Program-made: the position numbers and the translations under genes
Assembly: GCF_002871005.1 (NCBI RefSeq)
Contig: NZ_PHSN01000010.1
Span: 124,001 to 188,000 of the forward strand
Reading direction: 5' to 3'
DNA from: Acidimangrovimonas sediminis
Lineage (GTDB): Bacteria > Pseudomonadota > Alphaproteobacteria > Rhodobacterales > Rhodobacteraceae
Length of the DNA stretch: 64,000 bases
Shown here: positions 46,620 to 55,496 of the stretch, one piece after another
Position numbering within the stretch: the stretch's first letter is position 1
Layout of the letters: every line of letters starts with the position of its first letter
Notes under the pieces: model-generated
Databases searched by the model: none
What the model saw: the letters and a program-made list of their open reading frames with translations, nothing else
Told to the model about the DNA's origin: nothing

Positions 46620-48446
46620 ATGCAGACCCGGCCCGACGCCCCCGCCTCCGCCTCTCCCGCCGCCGCAAGCGACACCGGTCCTGCCGGATCCGGCAGCGCA
46701 GGCTCCGTCCCCCGCCAGTTGCGCGAGCGGCTGGAGCAAAGCCTCGCCTTCCTCTACCCGGACGCGGATGTCGCCGCGCTGACCACGCGGGTACTCGACA
46801 GCTACTGGCCCGGCGACATGCGCCCGCGCCGGCGTGGCCGCGTTGCGGGCAACACGCTGTGGGACCAGCGCGACAACTACATGATCACCTATGGCAACTC
46901 GATCGTCGACGGATCGCACAAGCCGCTGGATCTGCTGCGGCATTTCGCCAGCCGCTACCTTGCCCCCGGGATCCGCGGCATCCATGTGCTGCCCTATTTC
47001 CCCTTCACCTCGGACGACGGCTTTGCCGTGACCGATTACTACGCCGTCAACTCGCAGCTTGGCGCATGGGAAGACATCACCCGTATCGCGGGCGAGTTCC
47101 GGCTGATGTCGGACCTCGTGCTGAACCATTGCTCCAGCCAGTCGTCCTGGTTCAGCTCCTACCGCCAGGGCCATGCGCCCTATGACAAATTCTTCCGCGA
47201 GGCCGACCCGAACGCCGACCTGAGCGAGGTCGTCCGCCCCCGCGCCCATGCGCTTTTGCGCGAAGTGCAGACGGCGAACGGCCCGCGGCACGTCTGGTGC
47301 ACCTTCAGTCACGACCAGGTGGATTTCGACTTCGCCAATCCCGAGGTGCTGATCGAGTTCCTCAAGGTGCTGCGCTTTCACGTCGACATGGGCGTGCGCA
47401 CGGTCCGCCTCGACGCCGTGGCCTATGTCTGGAAGCAGGAGGGCACCAGCTGCATCCACCTGCCCCAGACCCATGCGATCGTGCGCCTCTTGCGCCTGAT
47501 CGCTGACCACGATGTGACGCCGATTGTCCTTATTACGGAAACAAATGTCCCGAACGCCGAGAACCTTTCCTATTTCGGCAACCGGAACGAGGCGCACGTC
47601 GTCTACAATTTCTCGCTGCCGCCGCTGATCCTGCATGCCCTCCTGAACGGTACGTCGCGGGCCCTGCGCAAATGGCAGATGGCGATGCCGCCGGCACAGC
47701 TTGGCTGTGCCTACCTGAATTTCACCGCCTCGCATGACGGCATCGGCCTGCGCCCGGCTGAAGGCGTGATCCCGCCCGATGAGCTCGCTACCATGGTGAA
47801 GACGGTGCAAGGCTTTGGCGGCCTGTTGTCGATGCGGCGGATGTCGGACGGGTCCGAGAAACCCTATGAGTTGAACGTCGCGCTCTTCGACGCGCTCAAG
47901 GGCACAGTGGCGGGCGAGGACGATCTGCAGATCCCGCGGTTCCTTTGCAGCCAGGCGGTCGCCATGGCGCTCGAGGGGATCCCAGCCTTCTACATCCATT
48001 CGCTGATCGCGACGGGCAACGACACCCAGGGCGTCGAAAAGCAGGGCTACAACCGTGCGATCAATCGGAAACGCTGGGATTACGGCGAGTTGCGGGCCCT
48101 TCTTGATAACCCCGAAACGCCGAACCACAAGGTCCTGAAAGAGATGATGCGGATGATCCGCATCCGCTCGTCCCAGCCCGCGTTCCACCCGAACGCGACA
48201 CAGTTCACGCTGCAACTCGGCGACGAGATCTTTGGCTTCTGGCGCCAGAGCCTCGACCGCGCGCAATCCATCTTCGTCCTCGCGAACGTCACCGACCGCG
48301 AGGTCACGATCCCCGCGCTGTCGCTCAACCTGATCGACGGGCGCGACTGGTCCGACCTTCTGACAGGCGACAAGATCCACGAGACCCGGGGCGAGATCAC
48401 CCTTGCCCCGTACCAGTCGCGCTGGATCTCCAACGGGTCGGCCTGA
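46620..48446 (+). CDS. GH13 subfamily 18 glycoside phosphorylase, probably glucosylglycerate phosphorylase
   Basis: 608 residues, related to sucrose phosphorylase and E. coli YcjM. The catalytic triad is visible: nucleophile Asp265 (RTVRLDAVAY), acid/base Glu307 (LITETN) and Asp373 (TASHDGIG). With a phosphatase and a GT81 synthase directly downstream, the likely reaction is glucosylglycerate plus phosphate to glucose-1-phosphate and glycerate; sucrose or another glucoside remains possible. Start: ATG 46620. An earlier in-frame ATG at 46521 directly abuts the terminator T-run and is unlikely. Shares one base with the next gene (TGATG). Confidence 0.82.
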   Translation: MQTRPDAPASASPAAASDTGPAGSGSAGSVPRQLRERLEQSLAFLYPDADVAALTTRVLDSYWPGDMRPRRRGRVAGNTLWDQRDNYMITYGNSIVDGSHKPLDLLRHFASRYLAPGIRGIHVLPYFPFTSDDGFAVTDYYAVNSQLGAWEDITRIAGEFRLMSDLVLNHCSSQSSWFSSYRQGHAPYDKFFREADPNADLSEVVRPRAHALLREVQTANGPRHVWCTFSHDQVDFDFANPEVLIEFLKVLRFHVDMGVRTVRLDAVAYVWKQEGTSCIHLPQTHAIVRLLRLIADHDVTPIVLITETNVPNAENLSYFGNRNEAHVVYNFSLPPLILHALLNGTSRALRKWQMAMPPAQLGCAYLNFTASHDGIGLRPAEGVIPPDELATMVKTVQGFGGLLSMRRMSDGSEKPYELNVALFDALKGTVAGEDDLQIPRFLCSQAVAMALEGIPAFYIHSLIATGNDTQGVEKQGYNRAINRKRWDYGELRALLDNPETPNHKVLKEMMRMIRIRSSQPAFHPNATQFTLQLGDEIFGFWRQSLDRAQSIFVLANVTDREVTIPALSLNLIDGRDWSDLLTGDKIHETRGEITLAPYQSRWISNGSA

Positions 48447-49210
48447 TGCGGCTTGCGGTCTTCACAGATCTCGACGGCACCCTCCTGGATCACGAGACCT
48501 ACGATTGGCAGCCCGCCGCCGGGGTACTGGCGCGGCTGGTCGGGATGGCGGTTCCGGTGATCCTCGCCTCCTCCAAGACCGCGGCAGAGATCGCGCCCCT
48601 GCGCAGCGCCATGGGCCTTGGCGCATTTCCCGCCATCGTCGAGAACGGCGCGGGGGTGCTGCCCGGCGGGGCCGACCGGCCCGACACCGCCCGCACCCAT
48701 CCCGCGCTGATGGCGTCGCTGGCCGACGCACCGCCCGGCTTCCAGGGTTTCACCCTCTGGGGCGCCGAGGAGATCGCCCGCCGCACCGGCCTCCCGCCCG
48801 AGGCCGCGGCCCGGGCGGCGGAGCGCGACTTTTCCGAACCGGGGGTCTTCGAAGGGCCGGAAGAGGACCTGAAGAAATTTCTCCAATATCTTGAAACAAA
48901 AGGCATAAAAGCGACGCGCGGCGGGCGTTTCCTGACCCTTTCCCTCGGCGGAACCAAGGCCGACCGCATGGCCGAGATCGCCGCGGCCCTTGGCACCGAC
49001 ACCACGGTCGCCCTGGGGGACGCACCGAACGACATACCCATGTTGCAGGCGGCGGATTATGCTGTCGTCATCCCGAACCCCGCGCATGCGGGCCCGTGGG
49101 AGGGGCTGGGACAAGGCCCCGACGGCACCCGCCTGCGCGCAGCCCCGGACCCCGGCCCCAAGGGTTGGGCTTCGGCCCTCGACGGTCTACTCTCGGACCT
49201 CGACATCTGA
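48446..49210 (+). CDS. HAD-superfamily phosphatase, glucosyl/mannosyl-3-phosphoglycerate phosphatase type
   Basis: 254 residues, HAD subclass IIB (Cof-type cap). Motif I is FTDLDGTLLD with Asp8 and Asp10, and motif IV is GDAPNDIPML with Asp192 and Asp196. The best-known relatives remove the phosphate of mannosyl- or glucosyl-3-phosphoglycerate. Beside a GT81 synthase, the natural role is to finish glucosylglycerate. A short AT-richer stretch (about 48878-48915) stands out in the cap domain region. Eleven bases separate it from the glycosyltransferase start. Confidence 0.82.
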   Translation: MRLAVFTDLDGTLLDHETYDWQPAAGVLARLVGMAVPVILASSKTAAEIAPLRSAMGLGAFPAIVENGAGVLPGGADRPDTARTHPALMASLADAPPGFQGFTLWGAEEIARRTGLPPEAAARAAERDFSEPGVFEGPEEDLKKFLQYLETKGIKATRGGRFLTLSLGGTKADRMAEIAAALGTDTTVALGDAPNDIPMLQAADYAVVIPNPAHAGPWEGLGQGPDGTRLRAAPDPGPKGWASALDGLLSDLDI

Positions 49211-49221
49211 AAGGACAGGCC

Positions 49222-50436
49222 TTGGCGGATTACCACCAGACCGGCAGCGTGGCCACGCTGCACAATCTTCACCAGCGCCCGATCGAGGATCTGGAACGGC
49301 GACTGAACCTGTTCGCCGCCCATCGCAAGATCACCCTGATCCTGCCCTCGCTGTTCTCCGAGCTGGAGACAGACGCACTGGCCGGCATCGTCGAGGAGCT
49401 GAAGGGCGCAAGCTACATCAACCACATCGTCATCGGCCTCGACCGCGCCGACGCCGACCAGTTCGCCTATGCGAAGGACTTCTTCTCGGCCCTGCCGCAG
49501 CAGCATGACATCCTGTGGAACGACGGGCCGCGGCTGACCGGCATCCAAGACATGCTCCGCGCCGAGAAGCTGGCGCCGGAGGAACCCGGCAAGGGCCGCA
49601 ACGTCTGGTACTGCATGGGCTACACCCTTGCCTCGGCCAATTCCGACGTGGTCGCGCTGCACGATTGCGACATCGTCACCTACAAGCGCGAGATGCTGAC
49701 CCGCCTGGTCTACCCGGTCGCGAACCCCGAATTTCCCTATTCCTTCTGCAAGGGCTATTACCCCCGCGTAGCGGCACACAAGCTCAACGGCCGGGTCACG
49801 CGTCTCTTGGTCACGCCGCTCCTTCTGACGCTGCAAAAATGTTGCGGGCCATCGGATTACATCGAATACCTCAAGTCGTTCCGCTACCCGCTCGCGGGCG
49901 AGTTCGCCTTCCGCACCTCGATGCTGCCGGACATGCGGATCCCCTCCGACTGGGGGCTGGAGATCGGCGTGCTGTCCGAGGTGTTCCGCAATCTCTCGCG
50001 CCACGCCGTGTGCCAGGCCGACATCGCCGATGTCTACGACCACAAGCACCAGCCGCTGAGCGAGGAGGACGCCACCACCGGCCTGTCGCGCATGTCGATG
50101 GACATCTGCAAGTCGCTCTTCCGCAAGCTGGCCACCGACGGTGTCACCTTCTCGACCGAGCTGTTCCGCACGATCAAGGCGACCTATTACCGGACTGCCC
50201 TGGACCTTGTTGAGATGTATTACAACGACGCCAAGATGAACGGCCTCTCCGTCGACCGCCACACCGAGGAGAAATCGGTCGAGCTGTTCGCCGCCAACAT
50301 CGTCGAGGCGGGCAACGTCTTCCTCGAGAACCCGATGGAAACCCCCTTCATCTCGAACTGGTCGCGGGTGCAATCGGCCAACCCCGACATCCTGCGCATG
50401 ATGCGCGAAGCGGTGCGGCGCGACAACGAGGGCTGA
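49222..50436 (+). CDS. GT81 family glycosyltransferase, probably glucosyl-3-phosphoglycerate synthase
   Basis: 404 residues, GT-A fold. Likely transfers glucose from an NDP-glucose to 3-phosphoglycerate, the first step to glucosylglycerate. The metal-binding acidic motif is Asp148-Cys-Asp150 (ALHDCDIVTYKREML), and the conserved GEFAFRTSMLPDMRIPSDWGLEIG follows. The start is TTG 49222 (protein begins with ADYHQTGSVATL), with AAGGA 6 bp upstream; there is no ATG or GTG in a better position. A mannosyl donor cannot be excluded. Last gene of the three-gene unit. Confidence 0.82.
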   Translation: MADYHQTGSVATLHNLHQRPIEDLERRLNLFAAHRKITLILPSLFSELETDALAGIVEELKGASYINHIVIGLDRADADQFAYAKDFFSALPQQHDILWNDGPRLTGIQDMLRAEKLAPEEPGKGRNVWYCMGYTLASANSDVVALHDCDIVTYKREMLTRLVYPVANPEFPYSFCKGYYPRVAAHKLNGRVTRLLVTPLLLTLQKCCGPSDYIEYLKSFRYPLAGEFAFRTSMLPDMRIPSDWGLEIGVLSEVFRNLSRHAVCQADIADVYDHKHQPLSEEDATTGLSRMSMDICKSLFRKLATDGVTFSTELFRTIKATYYRTALDLVEMYYNDAKMNGLSVDRHTEEKSVELFAANIVEAGNVFLENPMETPFISNWSRVQSANPDILRMMREAVRRDNEG

Positions 50437-50498
50437 TCGCCCTTTCATTGTTCCGCAAATACGCAAGCAACGCCCGCCGCCCGCGCACCCGGGTCCGA

Positions 50499-50531
50499 GT
50501 GCCGGGTGTGCGTGCCGGGTGTGCGTGCCGG
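50499..50531. repeat. 2.5 tandem copies of a 13-bp unit
   Basis: GTGCCGGGTGTGC at 50499 and 50512, then a partial copy from 50525, followed by a run of eight G. It lies in the 241-bp gap between the GT81 and DUF2793 genes; the rest of the gap shows nothing identifiable. Confidence 0.7.
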
Positions 50532-50677
50532 CACCGGGGGGGGCGTTGCGCCGCCGCCCTTGCCTGCGTACGCCGCCCTAGCGATCAGTTCACCCCGCCC
50601 GGCGCAGTCTGCGGGCCCGCGACGCCGCGCCCTGCGGCCCGCGCGCCCCGAGGATCAAGCGCAGGGAGATCACGCGC

Positions 50678-51523
50678 ATGGAAAACTCCACCAACCTGGG
50701 CCTGCCGTACCTGCAGCCGAGCCAGGCCCAGAAGCATGTCACGATGAACGAGGCGCTGCGCCTGCTCGACGCATTGGTGCAGCTGGGCGTTGCCAGCCGC
50801 ACCGAAGCCACGCCGCCCGCCAACCCCGCTGAAGGCGCGCGCTCGATCGTTGCGGCGGGCGGCACCGGCGACTGGGCGGGCCACGACGCGGCCGTGGCCG
50901 AATACGTCGAGGGCAGCTGGACCTTTCTCACCCCCCGGCCCGGCTGGATCGCCTGGGTCGCGGACGAGGGCCAGCTCGTCACCTTCAACGGCACCGCCTG
51001 GGGCACGGCGGTCAGCGGGCAGACTTCCTCGGCCGTCTTCGGCGTCAACACGGAGGCCGATGCGACCAACCGGTTGTCGGTGAAGTCGGATGCCGTGCTG
51101 ATCAGCCATGACGACGTGACCCCGGGGACCGGGAACGCGCGGATCGTGGTCAACAAATCGGGCGCCTCGGACACCGCCTCGGTCCTGTTCCAGACGAATT
51201 ACGCGGGCCGGGCCGAGTTCGGGCTGACCGGCGACGACGACTGGCGAGTGAAGGTCTCTCCCGACGGGTCGGCCTGGATCGACGCGCTGCTGGTCGATGG
51301 GACGAACGGCTACGTGGGGCTGGGCGTCCCCGCGCCCTCGGTGCCGCTGGAAGTGGCGGGACCGGTCCGCGTGGGGCAATACGCGGTGGCGGACCTGCCG
51401 AATGCCACGACTGCGGGCGCGGGCGCGGTGATCTTCGTCACGGATGCGGCGGGCGGGTCGGTGCTGGCCTATTCGGACGGGGCGGCCTGGCGGCGGAGCA
51501 CCGACCGGACGCTGGTGGCGTAA
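50678..51523 (+). CDS. DUF2793 domain protein (phage/GTA spike-like)
   Basis: 281 residues. The N-terminal block LGLPYLQPSQAQKHVTMNEALRLLDALVQL is the DUF2793 signature, a domain I associate with phage tail-fibre or gene-transfer-agent spike proteins of Rhodobacterales. The middle is beta-rich (RIVVNKSGASDTASVLFQTN, AEFGLTGDDDWRVKVSPDG), typical of fibre or receptor-binding modules. No capsid, portal or tail gene is near, so it stands alone between two sugar-metabolism loci. ATG 50678 has AGGGAG upstream. Repeat copy D follows the stop by 5 bp. Confidence 0.75.
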   Translation: MENSTNLGLPYLQPSQAQKHVTMNEALRLLDALVQLGVASRTEATPPANPAEGARSIVAAGGTGDWAGHDAAVAEYVEGSWTFLTPRPGWIAWVADEGQLVTFNGTAWGTAVSGQTSSAVFGVNTEADATNRLSVKSDAVLISHDDVTPGTGNARIVVNKSGASDTASVLFQTNYAGRAEFGLTGDDDWRVKVSPDGSAWIDALLVDGTNGYVGLGVPAPSVPLEVAGPVRVGQYAVADLPNATTAGAGAVIFVTDAAGGSVLAYSDGAAWRRSTDRTLVA

Positions 51524-51528
51524 GGCAG

Positions 51529-51581
51529 GCAGGGGGGCGCTGCCCCCCTGCACCCCCCGGGATATTTCCGCTCAGAAGAAG
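51529..51581 (+). repeat. dispersed 3'-end element, copy D (most complete)
   Basis: Perfect 10-bp stem GCAGGGGGGC-GCT-GCCCCCCTGC (51529-51551), then ACCCCCC, GGGATATTT, CCG and CTCAGAAGAAG. It follows the DUF2793 stop in the sense direction and fills the 59-bp gap to the convergent aglK. Confidence 0.75.
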
Positions 51582-51582
51582 A

Positions 51583-52683
51583 TCAGGCGTCGCGGTGGAG
51601 GAGGCTCACCCCGTTCGCGAAGAGGTGGATCTTGGCGGGATCGGCAGTGATCTTGAGGCTGCGGCCGCGCAAGCCGGTGTGGATGCCGGGGAGTTTCGCG
51701 ATCACCGGGTCGGCCTCGGGCGTGCCCCGGCGGAAATAGAGCTGGGTCACCTCGCCCAGGGCCTCGACGATCTCCACCTCGCCCTGGTAGGCGAAGGTGG
51801 CGTCTTCGGTGGGGCGCATGTCCTCGGGGCGGATGCCAACCTTGACCTGAAGCCCCTTGTCCTCGGGGCGGGTCGGGATCTTCGTGGCCAGCGTACCGGC
51901 CCCTTCGGGCAGGCACACCACCGTCTCGGGGCCGGTCTCGATCACCTCACCGGCCATCAGGTTCATCGCGGGCGAGCCGATGAACTGGGCCACGAATTCG
52001 TTGCGCGGGGTCTCGTAAAGCTCGAGCGGCGTGCCGACCTGGGCGATGCCCTTGTTCGCCAGCACGACGATGCGGGAGGCGAGGGTCATCGCCTCGACCT
52101 GGTCATGGGTGACGTAGATCATCGTCGAGTTCGGCATCGCCTCCTTCAGCTGCGCGATCTCGATCCGGGTCGCGACCCTGAGCGCGGCATCGAGGTTCGA
52201 GAGCGGCTCGTCGAAGAGGTAGACCTTGGGGTCGCGCACGATCGCGCGGCCGATCGCCACGCGCTGGCGCTGACCGCCCGAGAGCGCCTTGGGCAGGCGG
52301 TCGAGATAGTCCTCGAGCTGGAGCACTTTTGCCGCCCGGGTCACGGCCGCGTCGATCTCGGCGCGCGACTTCTTGGCGATCTTCAGTGCGAAGGCCATGT
52401 TGTCGCGCACCGACATGTGGGGGTAGAGCGCATAGCTCTGGAACACCATGGCGATGCCGCGCTGCGAGGGCGGCACGTCGTTCATCCTGACGCCGTCGAT
52501 CGTCAGCGTGCCGCCGGTGATCTTTTCCAGCCCCGCGATCATCCGCAAGAGCGTGGACTTGCCACAGCCCGAGGGGCCGACGAAGACGATCAGCTCGCCT
52601 TCGGCAATGTCGAGGTCGATGTCGCGCAGGACATTGATCGGCCCGTAGGACTTCGCGACGTCGTTGAGCTTCAGCTCTGCCAT
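51583..52683 (-). CDS. aglK: alpha-glucoside ABC transporter ATP-binding protein
   Basis: 366-residue MalK/UgpC-type ATPase that powers the AglEFG importer. Walker A FVGPSGCGKSTLLRM, signature LSGGQRQRVAIGRAIV, Walker B VYLFDEPLSNLDAALR and the H-loop VTHDQVEAMTLASR are all intact. The C-terminal regulatory OB domain (about 240-360) is present. It ends the operon, 10 bp after aglA, and converges on the DUF2793 gene. Confidence 0.93.
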   Translation of the reverse strand: MAELKLNDVAKSYGPINVLRDIDLDIAEGELIVFVGPSGCGKSTLLRMIAGLEKITGGTLTIDGVRMNDVPPSQRGIAMVFQSYALYPHMSVRDNMAFALKIAKKSRAEIDAAVTRAAKVLQLEDYLDRLPKALSGGQRQRVAIGRAIVRDPKVYLFDEPLSNLDAALRVATRIEIAQLKEAMPNSTMIYVTHDQVEAMTLASRIVVLANKGIAQVGTPLELYETPRNEFVAQFIGSPAMNLMAGEVIETGPETVVCLPEGAGTLATKIPTRPEDKGLQVKVGIRPEDMRPTEDATFAYQGEVEIVEALGEVTQLYFRRGTPEADPVIAKLPGIHTGLRGRSLKITADPAKIHLFANGVSLLHRDA

Positions 52684-52693
52684 GATCTCCCCC

Positions 52694-54361
52694 TCAGACG
52701 GCCTTCAGCATGAGTACGCATTGCCACGGACCGAGCGCGGCATGCCCATCCTGCCCGGCGGTGGCGTTCAGTTCGGACCCGATGGCGTGCCAACTGCCCT
52801 CGGGCAGCGCGACCTCGGCCGGGTCCGCGCCGAGGTTGAAGGCGCAGAAGATCTCTTCGCCCTCGTGCAGACGACGGAAGCGGATCACGCTGCCCTCGAC
52901 CGTCAGATCCTCCATCGTCCCCTTCATGAGCGCGCGATGGCTGTGGCGGAAGCCGATGGCGCGGCGGTAATGGTGCAGGAGAGAGCCGGGCACATGCTCG
53001 GCCTCGGCCACCGCCAGCGGCAGATGTTCGCGCGCGACCGGCAACCAGGGCATGCCTTCCGAGAATCCGGCGTTCGGCTGCTCGGCATCCCAGACCATCG
53101 GCGTGCGGCAACCGTCGCGGCCCTTGAACTCGGGCCAGAACTCGATCCCGTAGGGGTCCTGCAGATCCTCATAGGCGACCTCGGCCTCGGGCAGGCCCAG
53201 TTCCTCGCCCTGGTAGAGGCAGACCGAGCCCTTGAGACAGAGCATCAGGGTGACATAGGCGCGAAGCGCAGCGGGCGGCAGGTCCCAGCGGGTGGCGTGG
53301 CGCACCACGTCGTGGTTCGAGAACGCCCAGCAGGCCCAGCCGTCCTTTGCCACCCTGGCGACGCGGGCCATCACTTCGCCCACCCTCTCGGCGTCGGGCA
53401 GGGTCTTCGACAGGAACTCGAAGGCATAGCACATTTGCACGTACTCGCCGTCCCTGGTGTATTCGCCGAGGATCTCGAGCCCGCGCTGTGCGTCGCCCAC
53501 CTCGCCCACCGCGGCGATCGCGGGGTATTCGTCCATCACCGCGCGGAAGCGGTGGAGGAAGGCAAGGTTCTCGGGCCGGTTCTTGGAATAGAGGTGGTTC
53601 TGCCAGTTGTAGGGGTTCACCTTGGGCGCGATGTTGTCGTTGCGCTCCTCCACCGGCAGGGCCGGGTTGTTGCGGAATTCCTTGTCGTGGACGTAGAAGT
53701 TGATCGTATCGAGACGGAAGCCGTCGACCCCCCGGTCCAGCCAGAAGCGTTCCACGCCCAGAAGCGCATCCTGCACCTCTTCACAGTGGAAGTTCAGGTC
53801 GGGCTGCGAGGCGAGGAAGTTGTGCAGGTAGTATTGCTCGCGCTTGGCGTCCCATTGCCAGGCCGAGCCGCCGAAGATCGACAGCCAGTTGTTGGGCGGC
53901 GTGCCGTCGGGTTTCGCATCGGCCCAGACGTACCAGTCGGCACGCGCGTTGTCGCGGCTCGACCGGCTTTCGGTGAACCACGGATGTTCGATCGAGGAAT
54001 GCGACAGCACGAGGTCGATCATCACCTTGAGGCCGAGGTGATGGGCGCTCTCGATCAGCACGTCGAAATCCGCGAGCGTGCCGAACATCGGGTCGACGTC
54101 GCAATAATCGCTGACGTCATAGCCGAAATCCTTCATCGGCGAGGTGAAGAAGGGCGAGATCCAGATCGCATCGACGCCCAGCGAGGCGATGTAGGGCAGT
54201 CGCCCGACGATGCCCAGAAGGTCCCCCACCCCGTCACCGTTGGAATCCTGGAAGCTGCGCGGGTAGATCTGGTAGATCACCGCGCCGCGCCACCAGTCCC
54301 GGTCGGCGGTCTTCGTGTCGGCCATCGGCATCGTGTGGCTCTTCGTCGTGTGTATGTTCAT
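52694..54361 (-). CDS. aglA: alpha-glucosidase, GH13 family
   Basis: 555-residue cytoplasmic exo-alpha-glucosidase (oligo-1,6-glucosidase/AglA group) that splits imported alpha-glucosides such as trehalose, maltose or sucrose. Catalytic residues: nucleophile Asp218 (GFRLDTINFY), acid/base Glu287 (AVGEVGD) and Asp351 (FSNHDVVRH). No signal peptide. The start ATG 54361, 7 bp after aglG, has AGGA upstream; ATGs at codons 11 and 13 are alternatives. Confidence 0.92.
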   Translation of the reverse strand: MNIHTTKSHTMPMADTKTADRDWWRGAVIYQIYPRSFQDSNGDGVGDLLGIVGRLPYIASLGVDAIWISPFFTSPMKDFGYDVSDYCDVDPMFGTLADFDVLIESAHHLGLKVMIDLVLSHSSIEHPWFTESRSSRDNARADWYVWADAKPDGTPPNNWLSIFGGSAWQWDAKREQYYLHNFLASQPDLNFHCEEVQDALLGVERFWLDRGVDGFRLDTINFYVHDKEFRNNPALPVEERNDNIAPKVNPYNWQNHLYSKNRPENLAFLHRFRAVMDEYPAIAAVGEVGDAQRGLEILGEYTRDGEYVQMCYAFEFLSKTLPDAERVGEVMARVARVAKDGWACWAFSNHDVVRHATRWDLPPAALRAYVTLMLCLKGSVCLYQGEELGLPEAEVAYEDLQDPYGIEFWPEFKGRDGCRTPMVWDAEQPNAGFSEGMPWLPVAREHLPLAVAEAEHVPGSLLHHYRRAIGFRHSHRALMKGTMEDLTVEGSVIRFRRLHEGEEIFCAFNLGADPAEVALPEGSWHAIGSELNATAGQDGHAALGPWQCVLMLKAV

Positions 54362-54368
54362 GCGTGTC

Positions 54369-55496
54369 CTATTTGACCGATCCGGCCAGCAGCCCCCTGA
54401 CGAGGTAACGCTGGGCCGAGAAGAAAACGAGGAGCGGCACGGCGATCGACACGAACGCCGCCGCCGCCAGCACCCCCCAGTCGCCGCCACGCGATCCAAG
54501 AAGGTCGTCGGCGATCTTCACCGTCATCACCTTGGTACCGGTGTTGGCAGGTAGGAAAACCTTGGCAACCAGCAGATCGTTCCATGTCCAGAGGAACTGG
54601 AAGATCGCGAAGCTCGCGAGTGCCGGAAAACTGAGCGGAAGGACGATCTTGGTGAAGACCTGGAAATCGGTCGCCCCGTCCACCTTGCAGCTTTCGATGA
54701 TGTCGCGTGGCAGTCCGGCCATGTAGTTCCTGAGAAGATAGATCGCGAGGGGCAGGCCAAAGGCGGTGTGCGCCAGCCAGATGCCGAGGAAGCTTTGCCC
54801 GATGCCCACGTCCTGGTGCAGGCGCAGAAGCGGCACCAGTGCCAGTTGCAGCGGCACGACCAGAAGGCCCACGATCCCCGCGATCAGCAGGCCGCGGCCC
54901 GGAAACTGCATCCACGCCAGGGCGTAGGCGGCGAAGGCCGCGACGAGGATCGGGATAACGGTGGCCGGGATCGTCACCGTCAGCGTGTTGAAGAAAGCCT
55001 GCTGCATGCCGTCGGCGAACAGCACCTCGCGGTAATTCTGCAAGGTCATCTTCGGGGGCGTCTTCGCCTGATAGTAGATGCGCGGGGCGTAGTCGGGCTT
55101 TTCGTTGAAGGTGACGGTGTAATCGCCGTTCGGCATCACCTTCATCGTGCCCTGATCGCCCCGCATCTGACCGGTCGTTCCCGCCTTGAACTGCGCAGGC
55201 TTCATCCCGATCACCCCGAAGGCCGAGATCGCCCCGCCGCCGTTCTTCAGCAGGTTCCCGGTCAGGACGTATTTCCCGCCCTCCTCCTTCATGCCGTCGA
55301 GGGGGGCCTGCCCCCGGTAGGATTGCGCGACCGGGAAGGCCGCGTCCCACCAGCCCGACCGCGCGATCTGGTCGGGCGTGCGGAACGAGCTTACCAGCAG
55401 GCCCAGCGTCGGCACCAGCCAGATCACGACAAGCGCGACGACGGTGATGTTGACGGCCCATGTCAGGGCGCTGCGGCGTCCGGCGATGCCTTCCAT
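54369..55496 (-). CDS. aglG: alpha-glucoside ABC transporter permease, MalG type
   Basis: 375-residue inner-membrane permease. TM1 (about 12-34) is followed by a periplasmic insert of about 110 residues before TM2, unlike the minimal MalG. The EAA loop facing the ATPase reads NYMAGLPRDIIESCKVDGATDFQVFTKIVLPL. The start is ATG 55496, which shares one base with the aglF stop (TGATG). Confidence 0.92.
   Translation of the reverse strand: MEGIAGRRSALTWAVNITVVALVVIWLVPTLGLLVSSFRTPDQIARSGWWDAAFPVAQSYRGQAPLDGMKEEGGKYVLTGNLLKNGGGAISAFGVIGMKPAQFKAGTTGQMRGDQGTMKVMPNGDYTVTFNEKPDYAPRIYYQAKTPPKMTLQNYREVLFADGMQQAFFNTLTVTIPATVIPILVAAFAAYALAWMQFPGRGLLIAGIVGLLVVPLQLALVPLLRLHQDVGIGQSFLGIWLAHTAFGLPLAIYLLRNYMAGLPRDIIESCKVDGATDFQVFTKIVLPLSFPALASFAIFQFLWTWNDLLVAKVFLPANTGTKVMTVKIADDLLGSRGGDWGVLAAAAFVSIAVPLLVFFSAQRYLVRGLLAGSVK

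Noticed and set aside
50437-50677. Riboswitch or small RNA before the DUF2793 gene
   Set aside because: Only low-complexity G-rich repeats are seen; no conserved riboswitch core or balanced stem set.
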